Source of the DNA: Caldisericota bacterium
GTDB taxonomy: Bacteria; Caldisericota; JANLFM01
Assembly: GCA_024655965.1 (NCBI GenBank)
Contig: JANLFL010000002.1
Span: forward strand, 361,902 to 425,901
Direction: 5' to 3'
Length of the DNA: 64,000 bases
The notes under the pieces were generated by a model. It made no database searches. It was given only the letters and a program-made list of their open reading frames with translations, and was not told the DNA's origin. The stretch's first letter is position 1, and each line of letters begins with the position of its first letter. The translations under genes were made by a program, and so were the position numbers. Shown in pieces: positions 43,225 through 51,235 of the stretch.

Positions 43225-44140
43225 AAAATTCCAGGAAAAAGTTCAGGGGGCTTTTTTGGGATTCGCCCTTGGAGACGCAATGGGGATGCCAGTTAAAGGC
43301 CTATCGCCTCAGGAGGCGAACTTGTTTTTCAAGGATGGAATTTCACCCCGTGATGGGGTGAAACTCAAAGCGGGCCAGTTCACCTCCCATACTTTGATGC
43401 TCCTCAAGACCACTGAAAGCTTCTTAGAAAAGGGGGGATTTGACCCACAGGATATTGCTCAAAGAGCCCTTGCGGTCTTCGATGAGGGGATTTTTAGAGG
43501 GATGGGTTCAAGCACCCAGGCAGCTTTGAAAAGGATCAAAAGGGGATTACCCTGGCAGAAGGCCGGGGATTACGGTCCCCTGGCAATTGGAAGAGGGGCT
43601 TTGATGAGGACTCTTCCGGTTGCTCTCTGGACAATTTTTCATCCGGAGAAGGTACAGGAAATGGCGGCAACGGCAGCAATGATCACTCATCAAAGCGATG
43701 AGGCGATTTCCAGCTCCTTGGCTTTTGCCATCGCCCTTCAGGATGCCTTCCAGGGACAGATCAGAGGGTTATTTTCAAGGTGTTTGAAGGAGGTCAAAGG
43801 GACCAGGACCTTCATCAAATTAAAACAAGCCCAAGACCTTTTAAGGAGAAGGGTAAGCCCCCCGGAGGCGATCCAAACCCTGGGAAATTCGGGAACGGCC
43901 TCCGAGGTCGTCTCCTCGGCAATTTACAGCTTCTATTATTTTCCTTCGAGCTTCCGTGATGTCCTTTCTGGGCCCCTCTTGGCAGGGGGTGATGCTCCCG
44001 CAGTGGGGGCAATCGCTGGGGCACTCTCCGGGGCTTACCTCGGATTAAGCAAAATTCCTGGGGAATGGTTGAACCTTCTTGAAAAAAAGGAAGAGATTCT
44101 CTCCCTGAGCGAGAGGTTTGCGGAAAAAATCCCTAACTGA
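43217..44140 (+). CDS. divergent ADP-ribosylglycohydrolase-fold protein
   Basis: A 307-residue all-helical protein of the ADP-ribosylglycohydrolase superfamily: GAFLGFALGDAMGMPVKGLS at the N-terminus, RGALMRTLPVALW, MITHQSDEAISSS and GGDAPAVGAIAGALSGAYLGL. The metal ligands that are usually TDDT and GDxDT are replaced by TSHT and GDAPA, so normal Mg-dependent hydrolysis looks lost. It may be a non-catalytic binder or work differently. Coupled to the dehydratase genes. Confidence 0.82.
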   Translation: MVEKFQEKVQGAFLGFALGDAMGMPVKGLSPQEANLFFKDGISPRDGVKLKAGQFTSHTLMLLKTTESFLEKGGFDPQDIAQRALAVFDEGIFRGMGSSTQAALKRIKRGLPWQKAGDYGPLAIGRGALMRTLPVALWTIFHPEKVQEMAATAAMITHQSDEAISSSLAFAIALQDAFQGQIRGLFSRCLKEVKGTRTFIKLKQAQDLLRRRVSPPEAIQTLGNSGTASEVVSSAIYSFYYFPSSFRDVLSGPLLAGGDAPAVGAIAGALSGAYLGLSKIPGEWLNLLEKKEEILSLSERFAEKIPN

Positions 44141-44693
44141 ACCTCTCCTCCTTCCAGGGGTCCGCTGAATTAGAGTATCCTCTTTCCTCCCAGTATCCCA
44201 GAACTTCTCTATCCAGAAAGCGAATTGTTACCAACCATTTCAGGGATTTATAAGCGTACTTTCCGGGGACAACCAGGCGGAGGGGTCCGCCATTCTCCAA
44301 AGGGATCGGCTTCCCTTGAAGGGAATGAGCGATAATCGAGGGTTCCTTCATTAGATACTCCAGGGAAAGTCCGGTAGTGTATTCGCTTACAGCCTCGAAA
44401 AGGACAAAGTTCGCCCGGGGATCCGGCTTGACGATTTCCAAGAGGTTTTTAAAAAGCATCCCCTCCCACTTTAAATTTAAAGTGGACCAGCCTGTTACGC
44501 AGTGAAAATCCCCTGAAAGGGAATCCCGGGAAATTTCCAAAAATTCCTTCAGGGTCCAGCGAAAGGGGTTTTGAACCAAACCCTTCACTTCAAGGTACCA
44601 GATTTCCCGGGGGATCCTGGGAATGGGGTCCTCAATGTGCAGGGGAATGAGCTTTTCTGAAAGCCTTTGTCCCGGTGGGATCCTTTCTTTCAC
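44133..44693 (-). CDS. small molybdopterin-binding oxidoreductase (sulfite oxidase/YedY fold)
   Basis: A 186-residue molybdopterin-domain protein. HCVTGWSTLNLKWEGMLFKNLLEI includes the Mo-binding cysteine; VPGKYAYKSLKWLVTIRFLDRE ends the fold. There is no Tat or Sec signal, so it acts in the cytosol, unlike MsrP/YedY. No heme or dimerisation domain is fused. Its stop overlaps the antiparallel hydrolase-fold gene by eight bases. Confidence 0.87.
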   Translation of the reverse strand: MKERIPPGQRLSEKLIPLHIEDPIPRIPREIWYLEVKGLVQNPFRWTLKEFLEISRDSLSGDFHCVTGWSTLNLKWEGMLFKNLLEIVKPDPRANFVLFEAVSEYTTGLSLEYLMKEPSIIAHSLQGKPIPLENGGPLRLVVPGKYAYKSLKWLVTIRFLDREVLGYWEERGYSNSADPWKEERFS

Positions 44694-45382
44694 TTTAAAC
44701 CCTCCTTCTCCAGAATCTCGAAAAGGTTCCTCACCACGTGAGGTTCATGGGGGAACCTGCCTCTGCGGTCCACCAGGTAGGTGACAATCCCCGCGGATAA
44801 ACCTCCCTTCAGGTCCTCCTCTGGTGAGTCTCCCGCAAACCTGACTTTGTCAGCCTCCAATCCTGACTGTTTCAAGGCGAGGAGGAAAGGAAGGGGTGAG
44901 GGTTTTATTTCCTTCACCGATTCCCTTCCCAAAACAAGGGAGAAGAAATGGGCGAGTTTAAACTTCTTCAGTTTTTCTTCCACCCCCTCAAGTGGCCGGG
45001 AGGAAATAATCCCCAGGTAAACCCCCTTTCCTTTTAAAAAATCGAGAAAGGGAAGGGTCTCGGGGTAAAGCCTCTGTTCCTCCCTCCTGTCCATTCCCTC
45101 CCTGATTTTTTTAAGAAAATCCGGGGGATAGTCCTTGATCCCCAGGCGGATTAACACCTGGTCCGCAAAACCCCTCCACAATTCTTCACCTGTATTGTAA
45201 GGGTGGGAGCTTGATCGATACCAGACTCTGGCCTCCATGTAAGCCGAGAAGACATGTTCCAGGGGATACTCCATTCCCAGATCAAGAAGGGTTTCGAAAA
45301 AATCTTCTTCCGGTGCCTTAATTAGAGTCCCGTCCAGGTCCAGAAAAAACCCGGCGATCTTTTGTTTGCTCTTGGCCATCAT
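44690..45382 (-). CDS. HAD superfamily hydrolase
   Basis: A 230-residue phosphatase-like protein with the nucleophile motif FFLDLDGTLI, motif II ISSRP, motif III lysine in KEIKPSPLPF and motif IV FAGDSPEEDLKGGLSAG. A cap domain lies after motif I. Phosphoglycolate-type phosphatase is the closest class. Start is one of two tandem ATGs (45382, 45379); a TATCCT lies five bases upstream. Overlaps the next gene by four bases. Confidence 0.85.
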   Translation of the reverse strand: MMAKSKQKIAGFFLDLDGTLIKAPEEDFFETLLDLGMEYPLEHVFSAYMEARVWYRSSSHPYNTGEELWRGFADQVLIRLGIKDYPPDFLKKIREGMDRREEQRLYPETLPFLDFLKGKGVYLGIISSRPLEGVEEKLKKFKLAHFFSLVLGRESVKEIKPSPLPFLLALKQSGLEADKVRFAGDSPEEDLKGGLSAGIVTYLVDRRGRFPHEPHVVRNLFEILEKEGLK

Positions 45383-45424
45383 GGTCAAGGATAGCACAGC
45401 CTTCCACGGGCAAAAAAGAGGAGA

Positions 45425-45454
45425 TTTACATTCGGTAATGGATTGTGGTAAAAA
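45425..45454 (+). promoter_or_regulatory. promoter of the Pit gene
   Basis: TTTACA (45425-45430), 18-base spacer, TAAAAA (45449-45454). The ATG at 45464 follows nine bases later with no ribosome site, so the message is probably leaderless. Confidence 0.45.
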
Positions 45455-45463
45455 TTCACCGGA

Positions 45464-46450
45464 ATGCTCTACTTCGTAATAATTGCAATTTTTTTTGCGC
45501 TGGTCTTTGATTTTTTAAACGGCTTCCACGATGCGGCAAACTCCATCGCCACAGTGGTCTCCACTCGGGTTCTCTCCCCCAAACTTGCGGTAGCCTGGGC
45601 GGCTTTTTTCAATTTCATCGCCGCCTTCGGTTTTGGAACTCAAGTAGCTCACACAATTGGCTCTGGTCTTATCGACATCTCCACGGTCGATAATTATGTG
45701 ATAATTGCAGGTCTATTAGGGGCCATTTTCTGGAACTTGCTAACTTGGTGGCTGGGACTCCCAATCTCCTCCTCCCATGCCCTGATTGGTGGATATGCGG
45801 GTGCAGCGGTGGCCAAAGCAGGCTTCTCCATCCTACTCCTTCCCGGCTGGGTAAAAGTCCTTTCCTTCATCGTGATCTCTCCGCTATTGGGGCTTCTCCT
45901 GGGATTTCTTTTCATGATCGCGGTCTTCTGGCTGTTTCGGAAAAAATCAGCCACAAGGATGGATCAAATCTTTCGACGCCTTCAGCTTGTTTCTGCCGCC
46001 TCTTACTCCCTCGCCCACGGGACCAACGACGCCCAGAAAACCATGGGGATAATTGCCGGTGTCCTTTTTACCGCAGGCTACCTTCAAACCTACGATATTC
46101 CATTTTATGTGGTGCTGATGTGCCACGCAGCCATCGCTCTGGGGACCCTCCTTGGTGGATGGAGAATCGTCAAGACGATGGGAACCAAGATCACAAAACT
46201 TCAACCCGTTGGAGGGTTTTGTGCGGAAACCGCAGGAGCGATCACCATCATTGGCTCCTCCCTGGCTGGTATTCCCGTTTCCACCACTCACACAATTACC
46301 GGGGCGATAATGGGAGTGGGTTCAGCGAGAAGGCCAAAATCGGTGAGGTGGGGAGTTGCCCGATCGATCGTCTGGGCCTGGATCTTAACGATTCCCGTGG
46401 CAGCTTCGGTATCCGCCTTATTCTATTGGATTTTGACCCTTATCTTTTAA
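45464..46450 (+). CDS. pit: Pit family inorganic phosphate transporter
   Basis: A 328-residue carrier with about ten helices. The two inverted signatures are FDFLNGFHDAANSIATVVSTRVLSP and SYSLAHGTNDAQKTMGII, plus GIPVSTTHTITGAIMG. It couples metal-phosphate entry to H+ or Na+. The usual partner DUF47 gene lies beyond its stop on the other strand with a four-base tail-to-tail overlap. Confidence 0.93.
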   Translation: MLYFVIIAIFFALVFDFLNGFHDAANSIATVVSTRVLSPKLAVAWAAFFNFIAAFGFGTQVAHTIGSGLIDISTVDNYVIIAGLLGAIFWNLLTWWLGLPISSSHALIGGYAGAAVAKAGFSILLLPGWVKVLSFIVISPLLGLLLGFLFMIAVFWLFRKKSATRMDQIFRRLQLVSAASYSLAHGTNDAQKTMGIIAGVLFTAGYLQTYDIPFYVVLMCHAAIALGTLLGGWRIVKTMGTKITKLQPVGGFCAETAGAITIIGSSLAGIPVSTTHTITGAIMGVGSARRPKSVRWGVARSIVWAWILTIPVAASVSALFYWILTLIF

Positions 46451-47067
46451 GAGTGTTTTATCACTATGTTCTGAAGGACGGTGGCTACGTCCTCCGCCTT
46501 ATCGGTGGCAGCTTCCAGGATGTCATAAATTTCCTTTAGTTTGATGATTTCAATGGGGTCCCGGGAATGATCCTGGAAAAGGAGGGAAATCGCCTTTCGG
46601 TAAGTATCATCGGCTTGATTTTCGTAGCTGTGGACCTCAATCCAGTGGGGGGCAATTCCCTTGAAAGTGGGGAGTTTATCCACCGCCAGCTTCAATTCCT
46701 GGGTCATTTTCACCAGGATTTCAGAAAGGGCAATCATGGTGGTGTTAGGCTGGCTAACGGAGAAAAGGACAAGGCTGTCGGATGTAGCCTCGATCAGATC
46801 GATCACATCGTCCATGGCAGAGGCGAGGGCATAGATGTCTTCCCGATCGATGGGGGTAACGAAACTCTGGTTAACCTTTTGGGCGATCTGGTGGGTGAGG
46901 TTATCGCATTCGTGCTCAACCTCTTTGATCTCTTTGGCTTTAAAAACCGCATCAGTGTAATCCGTAAAGAGGTCATGAAGGAGCTGGGAGGCTTGGACCA
47001 TTTTCTCCATTGTGGAGGAGAAAAGTTCGTAAAAAATTTTATCCTTGGGAAACAAATTCAGCTTCAT
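46447..47067 (-). CDS. DUF47 family (PhoU-like) Pit accessory protein
   Basis: A 206-residue helical protein. EVEHECDNLTHQIAQKVNQSFVTPIDREDIYALASAMDDVIDLIEA and YEIL-type DILEAATDKAEDVATVLQNIVIKHS fit PF01865, which resembles PhoU and is normally co-transcribed with pit. Here it converges on pit. The upstream 95 bases hold the divergent YetF-like gene leader. Confidence 0.92.
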   Translation of the reverse strand: MKLNLFPKDKIFYELFSSTMEKMVQASQLLHDLFTDYTDAVFKAKEIKEVEHECDNLTHQIAQKVNQSFVTPIDREDIYALASAMDDVIDLIEATSDSLVLFSVSQPNTTMIALSEILVKMTQELKLAVDKLPTFKGIAPHWIEVHSYENQADDTYRKAISLLFQDHSRDPIEIIKLKEIYDILEAATDKAEDVATVLQNIVIKHS

Positions 47068-47162
47068 AATCCAAATTTATTCCTTTTCTAAAGGCTTGGC
47101 AAGGAATAACTTTGGGGATTTTTTTGGGCTTAAAATATTGGAAAAGATCAAAGGAGGCTTAC

Positions 47163-47675
47163 ATGTTCCAGCTGTCAGGTGACCTCTGGCAGATAGTTTT
47201 AAGGACCACAATAGTATTTCTGATAATTCTCCTCGGATTGAGGATCCTGGGAAAAAGGGAAATGGGTCAGATGACCCCCTTTGACCTTGTTCTCCTTTTG
47301 CTCCTGGCAAACGCGGTACAAAATGCAATGACCGGTCCGGACACTTCCGTCTGGGGGGGATTGGTCGGGGCTACTACGTTGATTGGGATCACCTGGGGAA
47401 TCTCTCTAATCAGGGAAAGGTTCAGCAAGCTTAGGGGAACACTTGAGGGACAACCGACCGTCCTTATAAGTAGGGGAACACTTTTAGAAAAAAACCTGAA
47501 AAGGGAAAAAATCGATAGGGAAGAACTGGAAATGGCCGCCAGGGAACACGGAATCGAGGACTTAAAAAATGTGGAACTTGCGGTCCTGGAAATTGATGGC
47601 TCTATAAGCATCATCCCCGTCTCAGAGCACAACGTGCGAGTAAAGAGAAAGCTAAAAGCTTTGCGCCATCGTTAG
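47163..47675 (+). CDS. YetF/DUF421 family membrane protein
   Basis: A 170-residue protein. Two or three N-terminal helices (IVLRTTIVFLIILLGLRILGKREMGQMTPFDLVLLLLLANAVQNAMTGPD) then the cytosolic domain with GQPTVLISRGTLLEKNLKREKIDREEL. Met at 47163 is supported by AAAGGAGG. DUF421 proteins occur widely in spore-formers and others; role unknown. Confidence 0.9.
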   Translation: MFQLSGDLWQIVLRTTIVFLIILLGLRILGKREMGQMTPFDLVLLLLLANAVQNAMTGPDTSVWGGLVGATTLIGITWGISLIRERFSKLRGTLEGQPTVLISRGTLLEKNLKREKIDREELEMAAREHGIEDLKNVELAVLEIDGSISIIPVSEHNVRVKRKLKALRHR

Positions 47676-47677
47676 AA

Positions 47678-47956
47678 TCAGGGCTTAATAAAGGAGCGAA
47701 GGAACTCCTTGGCTCCTTCCTTTAAGGCAACAAGGGTGATGAAGGGGCGGGAAATTGGGGTGGCTAGTTTTCTGGTTGAATCCTTTACTGATTGAGCCCT
47801 GTCCTTCATATTTTTCAATTTTTGGTCCAAGGCCTTCTCCGCTTTTTTCAGGGCGAGGGCGGAAACGAGGAAGACGAAACATCCAGCGAGGGTAAAAAGG
47901 ATAAAAATCAGGGCAATGATAAAAATGGCAAGGTCTCGCCAGAAGGATAAGTCCAT
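47678..47956 (-). CDS. small membrane-anchored protein
   Basis: A 92-residue protein with an N-terminal transmembrane helix (FIIALIFILFTLAGCFVFLVSALAL) and an amphipathic, lysine-rich tail. It ends two bases from the YetF-like gene. It belongs to a three-gene cluster of short anchored proteins. No function can be assigned. Confidence 0.75.
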   Translation of the reverse strand: MDLSFWRDLAIFIIALIFILFTLAGCFVFLVSALALKKAEKALDQKLKNMKDRAQSVKDSTRKLATPISRPFITLVALKEGAKEFLRSFIKP

Positions 47957-47957
47957 C

Positions 47958-48146
47958 TTACTTCCCCAGGCAGCCCATCATTTCTTCCCTGGTTTTCTGA
48001 AAAGCCTCTTTTCCCTTTTCGCAGGCTTCCTTTAACCGCAGGAAAAGTTCCTCTCTGGTCTTCTTCCCTTCCTTGGGGGCAAACAGGAGCCCCATTGCTG
48101 CGCCAAACCCCGCCCCAATCGCGAAACCCAAAAGGAATTTCTTCAT
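47958..48146 (-). CDS. YtxH domain-containing protein
   Basis: A 62-residue protein: KFLLGFAIGAGFGAAMGLLFAPKEGKKTREELF is the YtxH/gas-vesicle-like glycine-rich helix with the LLFAPKEGKKTREEL signature. Single membrane helix then coiled coil. Starts with ATG overlapping the upstream stop by four bases. Stress-linked in Bacillus. Confidence 0.88.
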   Translation of the reverse strand: MKKFLLGFAIGAGFGAAMGLLFAPKEGKKTREELFLRLKEACEKGKEAFQKTREEMMGCLGK

Positions 48147-48445
48147 TTCTTCTTCCTCCTTTTTAAAAATCGGGAAACAAACCTCAAAACCATGGTGCCC
48201 CTTCTCCCCTTCTTTAGGAATCCACCCAGGGGCTCCCCCAGGGAATCGGTGACCAATTTAAAAACTCCGGTTGCGGTTTTCAAGGTTTCTTCCCCAGCCT
48301 TCAAAATGGGCCTCAAGTCCTCCCTAATTGTCCGAAGAAAGGAAATAATTGAGGAAATCAACCAGAAAAAAAGAAAGAAAGCGAGAAGAGCTAATCCCGC
48401 GAGCACGATTATCGAAATATCCCTTGCGGTCTCCAAAATTTTCAC
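48143..48445 (-). CDS. small DUF948-like membrane protein
   Basis: A 100-residue protein with one hydrophobic helix near the N-terminus (ISIIVLAGLALLAFFLFFWLISSIISF) and a basic tail ending RRKKK. The pattern helix plus long amphipathic stretch resembles DUF948/YtxG partners of YtxH. GTG start with GAGGGCGG upstream. First of the three-gene group. Confidence 0.72.
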   Translation of the reverse strand: MKILETARDISIIVLAGLALLAFFLFFWLISSIISFLRTIREDLRPILKAGEETLKTATGVFKLVTDSLGEPLGGFLKKGRRGTMVLRFVSRFLKRRKKK

Positions 48446-48534
48446 CCGCCCTCTGTTAACTTGCCTTTTTTATAGCACAGCTATCCTAGTTCCGCTATAC
48501 TTTACCCAAATTTGGAAATTTAATATTCCGTGGG

Positions 48535-49536
48535 ATGAAAAAGCTAAAAATTTTCATTACCGGAGCTTCTTCTGGGATAGGACTGACCACCGCCCTCCAT
48601 CTGTTAAATAGGGGGCACTTCGTGGTGGGATCCAGCCGAAATCCCTCCCGATTGACCAAGGACCTCCTCAAAGAAAGGGTGATCAGGGACCACACTAAAT
48701 TCCGTGTTAGCCGGGAAGGAAAGGTCGTCCCCCTTTCGGTGAAACTTCCCCCGGAACTCAAAGAAATCGATGACCTCCTCGAGGTTCTTAGGTTCATCCC
48801 TTTCGACCCCTCCCGGGATGGTTCCGAAAAAGAAGCTGCGCGGGATTTCTTTTCCCTTTCTGGGGGGGAAATCGATGTGCTCTTTCTCAACGCCGGGATG
48901 AGCATCTTTGGTCCTGTCGAGGGAACGGACCTGTCTTTGGTCCGGGAGCAATTTGAAGCAAATTTATTCCAGCACTTGAAAATCCTTGGGGAGTTCCTCC
49001 CCCGGATGCGGGAAAGAAAGAAGGGGAAAATTATTTTCACCAGTTCCCTGGGGGGGTTGATCTCCATCCCCTTCGAGAGCCATTATTCAGCAACAAAGGC
49101 CGCCCTTGAGAGGATCGCCGAGGGGCTACGTATTGAACTGAAACCTTTTTCCATCCAGGTGGCGGTTGTTGAGCCTGGGGACATTAACACTTCCTTTAAT
49201 CTGACGACCGCCCAAACATTAAAAACCGCCCCTCCTGAGGCAAAAAGCGACGAACTCTCCCGCCTTCTCCAATCTTTCCCCCTTGCTGAAGACTCCCCGT
49301 ATTATCAAAGGGCGAAAAACTGCTGGAATTACATTTTCCGGAGCCTCCTTTTGAAGCCTTCCCCATCGGTGGTCGCCCGGTTGATGGTTAAACTTGCCGA
49401 GAAGGAACGAATCGCCTTTCGCTATAGGGCGGGCGATCCCCTCCAGACAATCCCCGTCTGGATTGGCACAAAAATCCTTCCCCAGAGAATAATCCAGTGG
49501 GCTGTGGAAAAAATTTACGAGGTGGACAGAGGTTGA
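48535..49536 (+). CDS. short-chain dehydrogenase/reductase
   Basis: A 333-residue SDR. NAD(P)-binding ITGASSGIG (9-17), LNAGMS, catalytic YSATKAALERIAEGLRIEL and VEPGDINT. About 60 residues longer than typical, with an insertion between residues 35 and 105. No Shine-Dalgarno is obvious. The next gene starts at its stop (TTGA). Confidence 0.85.
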   Translation: MKKLKIFITGASSGIGLTTALHLLNRGHFVVGSSRNPSRLTKDLLKERVIRDHTKFRVSREGKVVPLSVKLPPELKEIDDLLEVLRFIPFDPSRDGSEKEAARDFFSLSGGEIDVLFLNAGMSIFGPVEGTDLSLVREQFEANLFQHLKILGEFLPRMRERKKGKIIFTSSLGGLISIPFESHYSATKAALERIAEGLRIELKPFSIQVAVVEPGDINTSFNLTTAQTLKTAPPEAKSDELSRLLQSFPLAEDSPYYQRAKNCWNYIFRSLLLKPSPSVVARLMVKLAEKERIAFRYRAGDPLQTIPVWIGTKILPQRIIQWAVEKIYEVDRG

Positions 49537-50474
49537 GGATAGCCATCCTTTTGAAGAAGAACTTTTCCTCTTCCCCGGAAGATCAGAAGAGAAAAAAGCA
49601 GCAGGAGAAAACCTGCCAGGCGGTGAAGGGAGCCCTCCAGGAGCTTGGATATGAAGTTTCCCTCCTCTACCTATCTCCTCCTGATTTCTCCAAACTTGAG
49701 CACCCGGAGTTTGAAGCGGTCTTTAACCTTTACACCTCGACCGGCAAGGAGCAGGCCCTTGTCGCAGGTCTTCTGGAATTATCCGGAATCCCCTTCACCG
49801 GTTCTTCCGCTCTCGGCCACTTCCTCGCCCTGGCAAAACCCATCGCCAAATCGGTCTGGGCTCAACGGGGAATATCTACACCCCTCTCTTTTTTTCCTCC
49901 CCGGCCAGCGGATGACGATTTTCCCCTTATTGTAAAACCCGCTTTCGGTGGATCAGGGGAGGGAATATCCTCAAGTTCCATCGTGAAAAACCAGGTTCAA
50001 TTGGACAAAGCCCTGAAGGAGATGGAGCGTTTTTCCCCTTTATTTGTGGAAAAGTTCATCCAGGGGAGGGAGCTGACCGTGGGCATAATTGGGGATCCCC
50101 CTCTGGTCCTTCCCCCTCTTGAGGTCTCTTTCGACCTGCTTCCGGAAGATGAGGCCAGGATCAACAGTTTCCAGGCAAAGACGGTTTACAGCGACCTGGT
50201 GGAGGTAAAACCGGCAATTCTTGAGGAAAAAGAAAGGTCCCTGGTTGAGCAAACCGCCCTCGAGGCATTCAAATCGCTTGGCCTCCGCGATCTCGCCCGC
50301 TGCGACCTGAGGATGGACGAAACCGGAAAACCATTCATTTTGGAAATCAATAGCCTCCCCGGCCTGGAACCGGGTTATTCGGATTTACCAAAAGCGGCGG
50401 AGGCTGGGGGGTTTTCCTATTCAGAGCTGATCTCCAGAATCCTTTCCCGGTGCTTGAAAGAGGTCGAGTTTTAA
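49533..50474 (+). CDS. D-alanine-D-alanine ligase-like ATP-grasp enzyme
   Basis: A 313-residue ATP-grasp protein. LIVKPAFGGSGEGISSSS, FVEKFIQGRELTVGIIGD and FILEINSLPGLEPGYSDLPKAAEAGG match Ddl, including the C-terminal omega loop. The first 90 residues (YTSTGKEQALVAGLLELSGIPFTGSS) also fit Ddl. It may serve peptide-bond formation in a specialised peptide; the main Ddl is probably elsewhere. Start is TTG 49533. Confidence 0.82.
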   Translation: MRIAILLKKNFSSSPEDQKRKKQQEKTCQAVKGALQELGYEVSLLYLSPPDFSKLEHPEFEAVFNLYTSTGKEQALVAGLLELSGIPFTGSSALGHFLALAKPIAKSVWAQRGISTPLSFFPPRPADDDFPLIVKPAFGGSGEGISSSSIVKNQVQLDKALKEMERFSPLFVEKFIQGRELTVGIIGDPPLVLPPLEVSFDLLPEDEARINSFQAKTVYSDLVEVKPAILEEKERSLVEQTALEAFKSLGLRDLARCDLRMDETGKPFILEINSLPGLEPGYSDLPKAAEAGGFSYSELISRILSRCLKEVEF

Positions 50475-50497
50475 TTCAAAAATAGGTGGGCTGAAAA

Positions 50498-51235
50498 ATG
50501 CTAAATATCCTCAAATTGGGAAAAATACACCCCGTCTGTGCGGAAATCCGGAAAGACGGGCGCACAATGGCCCACGTCATGGACCTTCCTGGTTGTATCT
50601 CCAAGGGAGACAGCCTTGATCAAGCCCTTGCCAAGCTTCCCGGGGAAATTGAAGATTACCGAAGATGGATTTCCTCCCATTTCCCCCAAAAAAGTACCGG
50701 TTCCAATTTTTGGGAATTAATTGAAGTGCAGGAAGGGGTCGCTCCTTTTGAGTCCGGGGATGCCGCCGCCCTCTTCCAACTCGATCTATACCCTCCGGAT
50801 GACCAGGAGATGGAGGAATATTTCCTGAGGATGGAGGCCTCCAGAAAGGACCTTTTAAATCTGATTTCCAGCATGGGAGAGGAGGAATTGAAAAAGGAGA
50901 GGGTTCCCGGGAAAAGGACGATCGAAAAAATTCTGTGGCACATCGCTCACGCCGAGGAATGGTACATTTCCCGATTGGGAATAATCCCGGATTTCGACGA
51001 CCTGGAGAATTTCCAGGGGACAGTTTTCGAATTGCTGAAAGCCGTCAGGAAGTTAGCTTACAAGAGGCTTCGCTCCCTATCTCCTCTGGAAAGGACAACG
51101 GTGTTTCGCATCCCTGAATTTACTGACAACCCGGATGAACCCTGGACCCTCAGGAAAACCCTGCGTCGCTTCCTGGAGCACGAGAGGGAACACCTCAGAA
51201 ATATCAGGGAACTTTTAAAGGGTTCGCAGGCTTAA
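50498..51235 (+). CDS. HicB-like/DinB two-domain protein
   Basis: A 245-residue protein. Residues 1-60 look like a HicB-type domain (MAHVMDLPGCISKGDSLDQALAKLPGEIEDY). Residues 105-245 are a DinB_2-type four-helix bundle (MEASRKDLLNLISSMGEEEL, LWHIAHAEEWYISRL, LRRFLEHEREHLRNIRELL) with three histidines for a metal site. The fusion is unusual; no HicA toxin is adjacent. Confidence 0.75.
   Translation: MLNILKLGKIHPVCAEIRKDGRTMAHVMDLPGCISKGDSLDQALAKLPGEIEDYRRWISSHFPQKSTGSNFWELIEVQEGVAPFESGDAAALFQLDLYPPDDQEMEEYFLRMEASRKDLLNLISSMGEEELKKERVPGKRTIEKILWHIAHAEEWYISRLGIIPDFDDLENFQGTVFELLKAVRKLAYKRLRSLSPLERTTVFRIPEFTDNPDEPWTLRKTLRRFLEHEREHLRNIRELLKGSQA

Noticed and set aside
45745-46539. Plus-strand frame of 264 codons overlapping pit
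   Set aside because: It runs in another frame over the Pit gene, which has clear signatures. The product is rich in Arg, Ser and His without family features.
48495-49067. Minus-strand frame of 190 codons
   Set aside because: Opposite to the SDR gene with its intact nucleotide-binding and catalytic motifs; composition is unlike a real protein.
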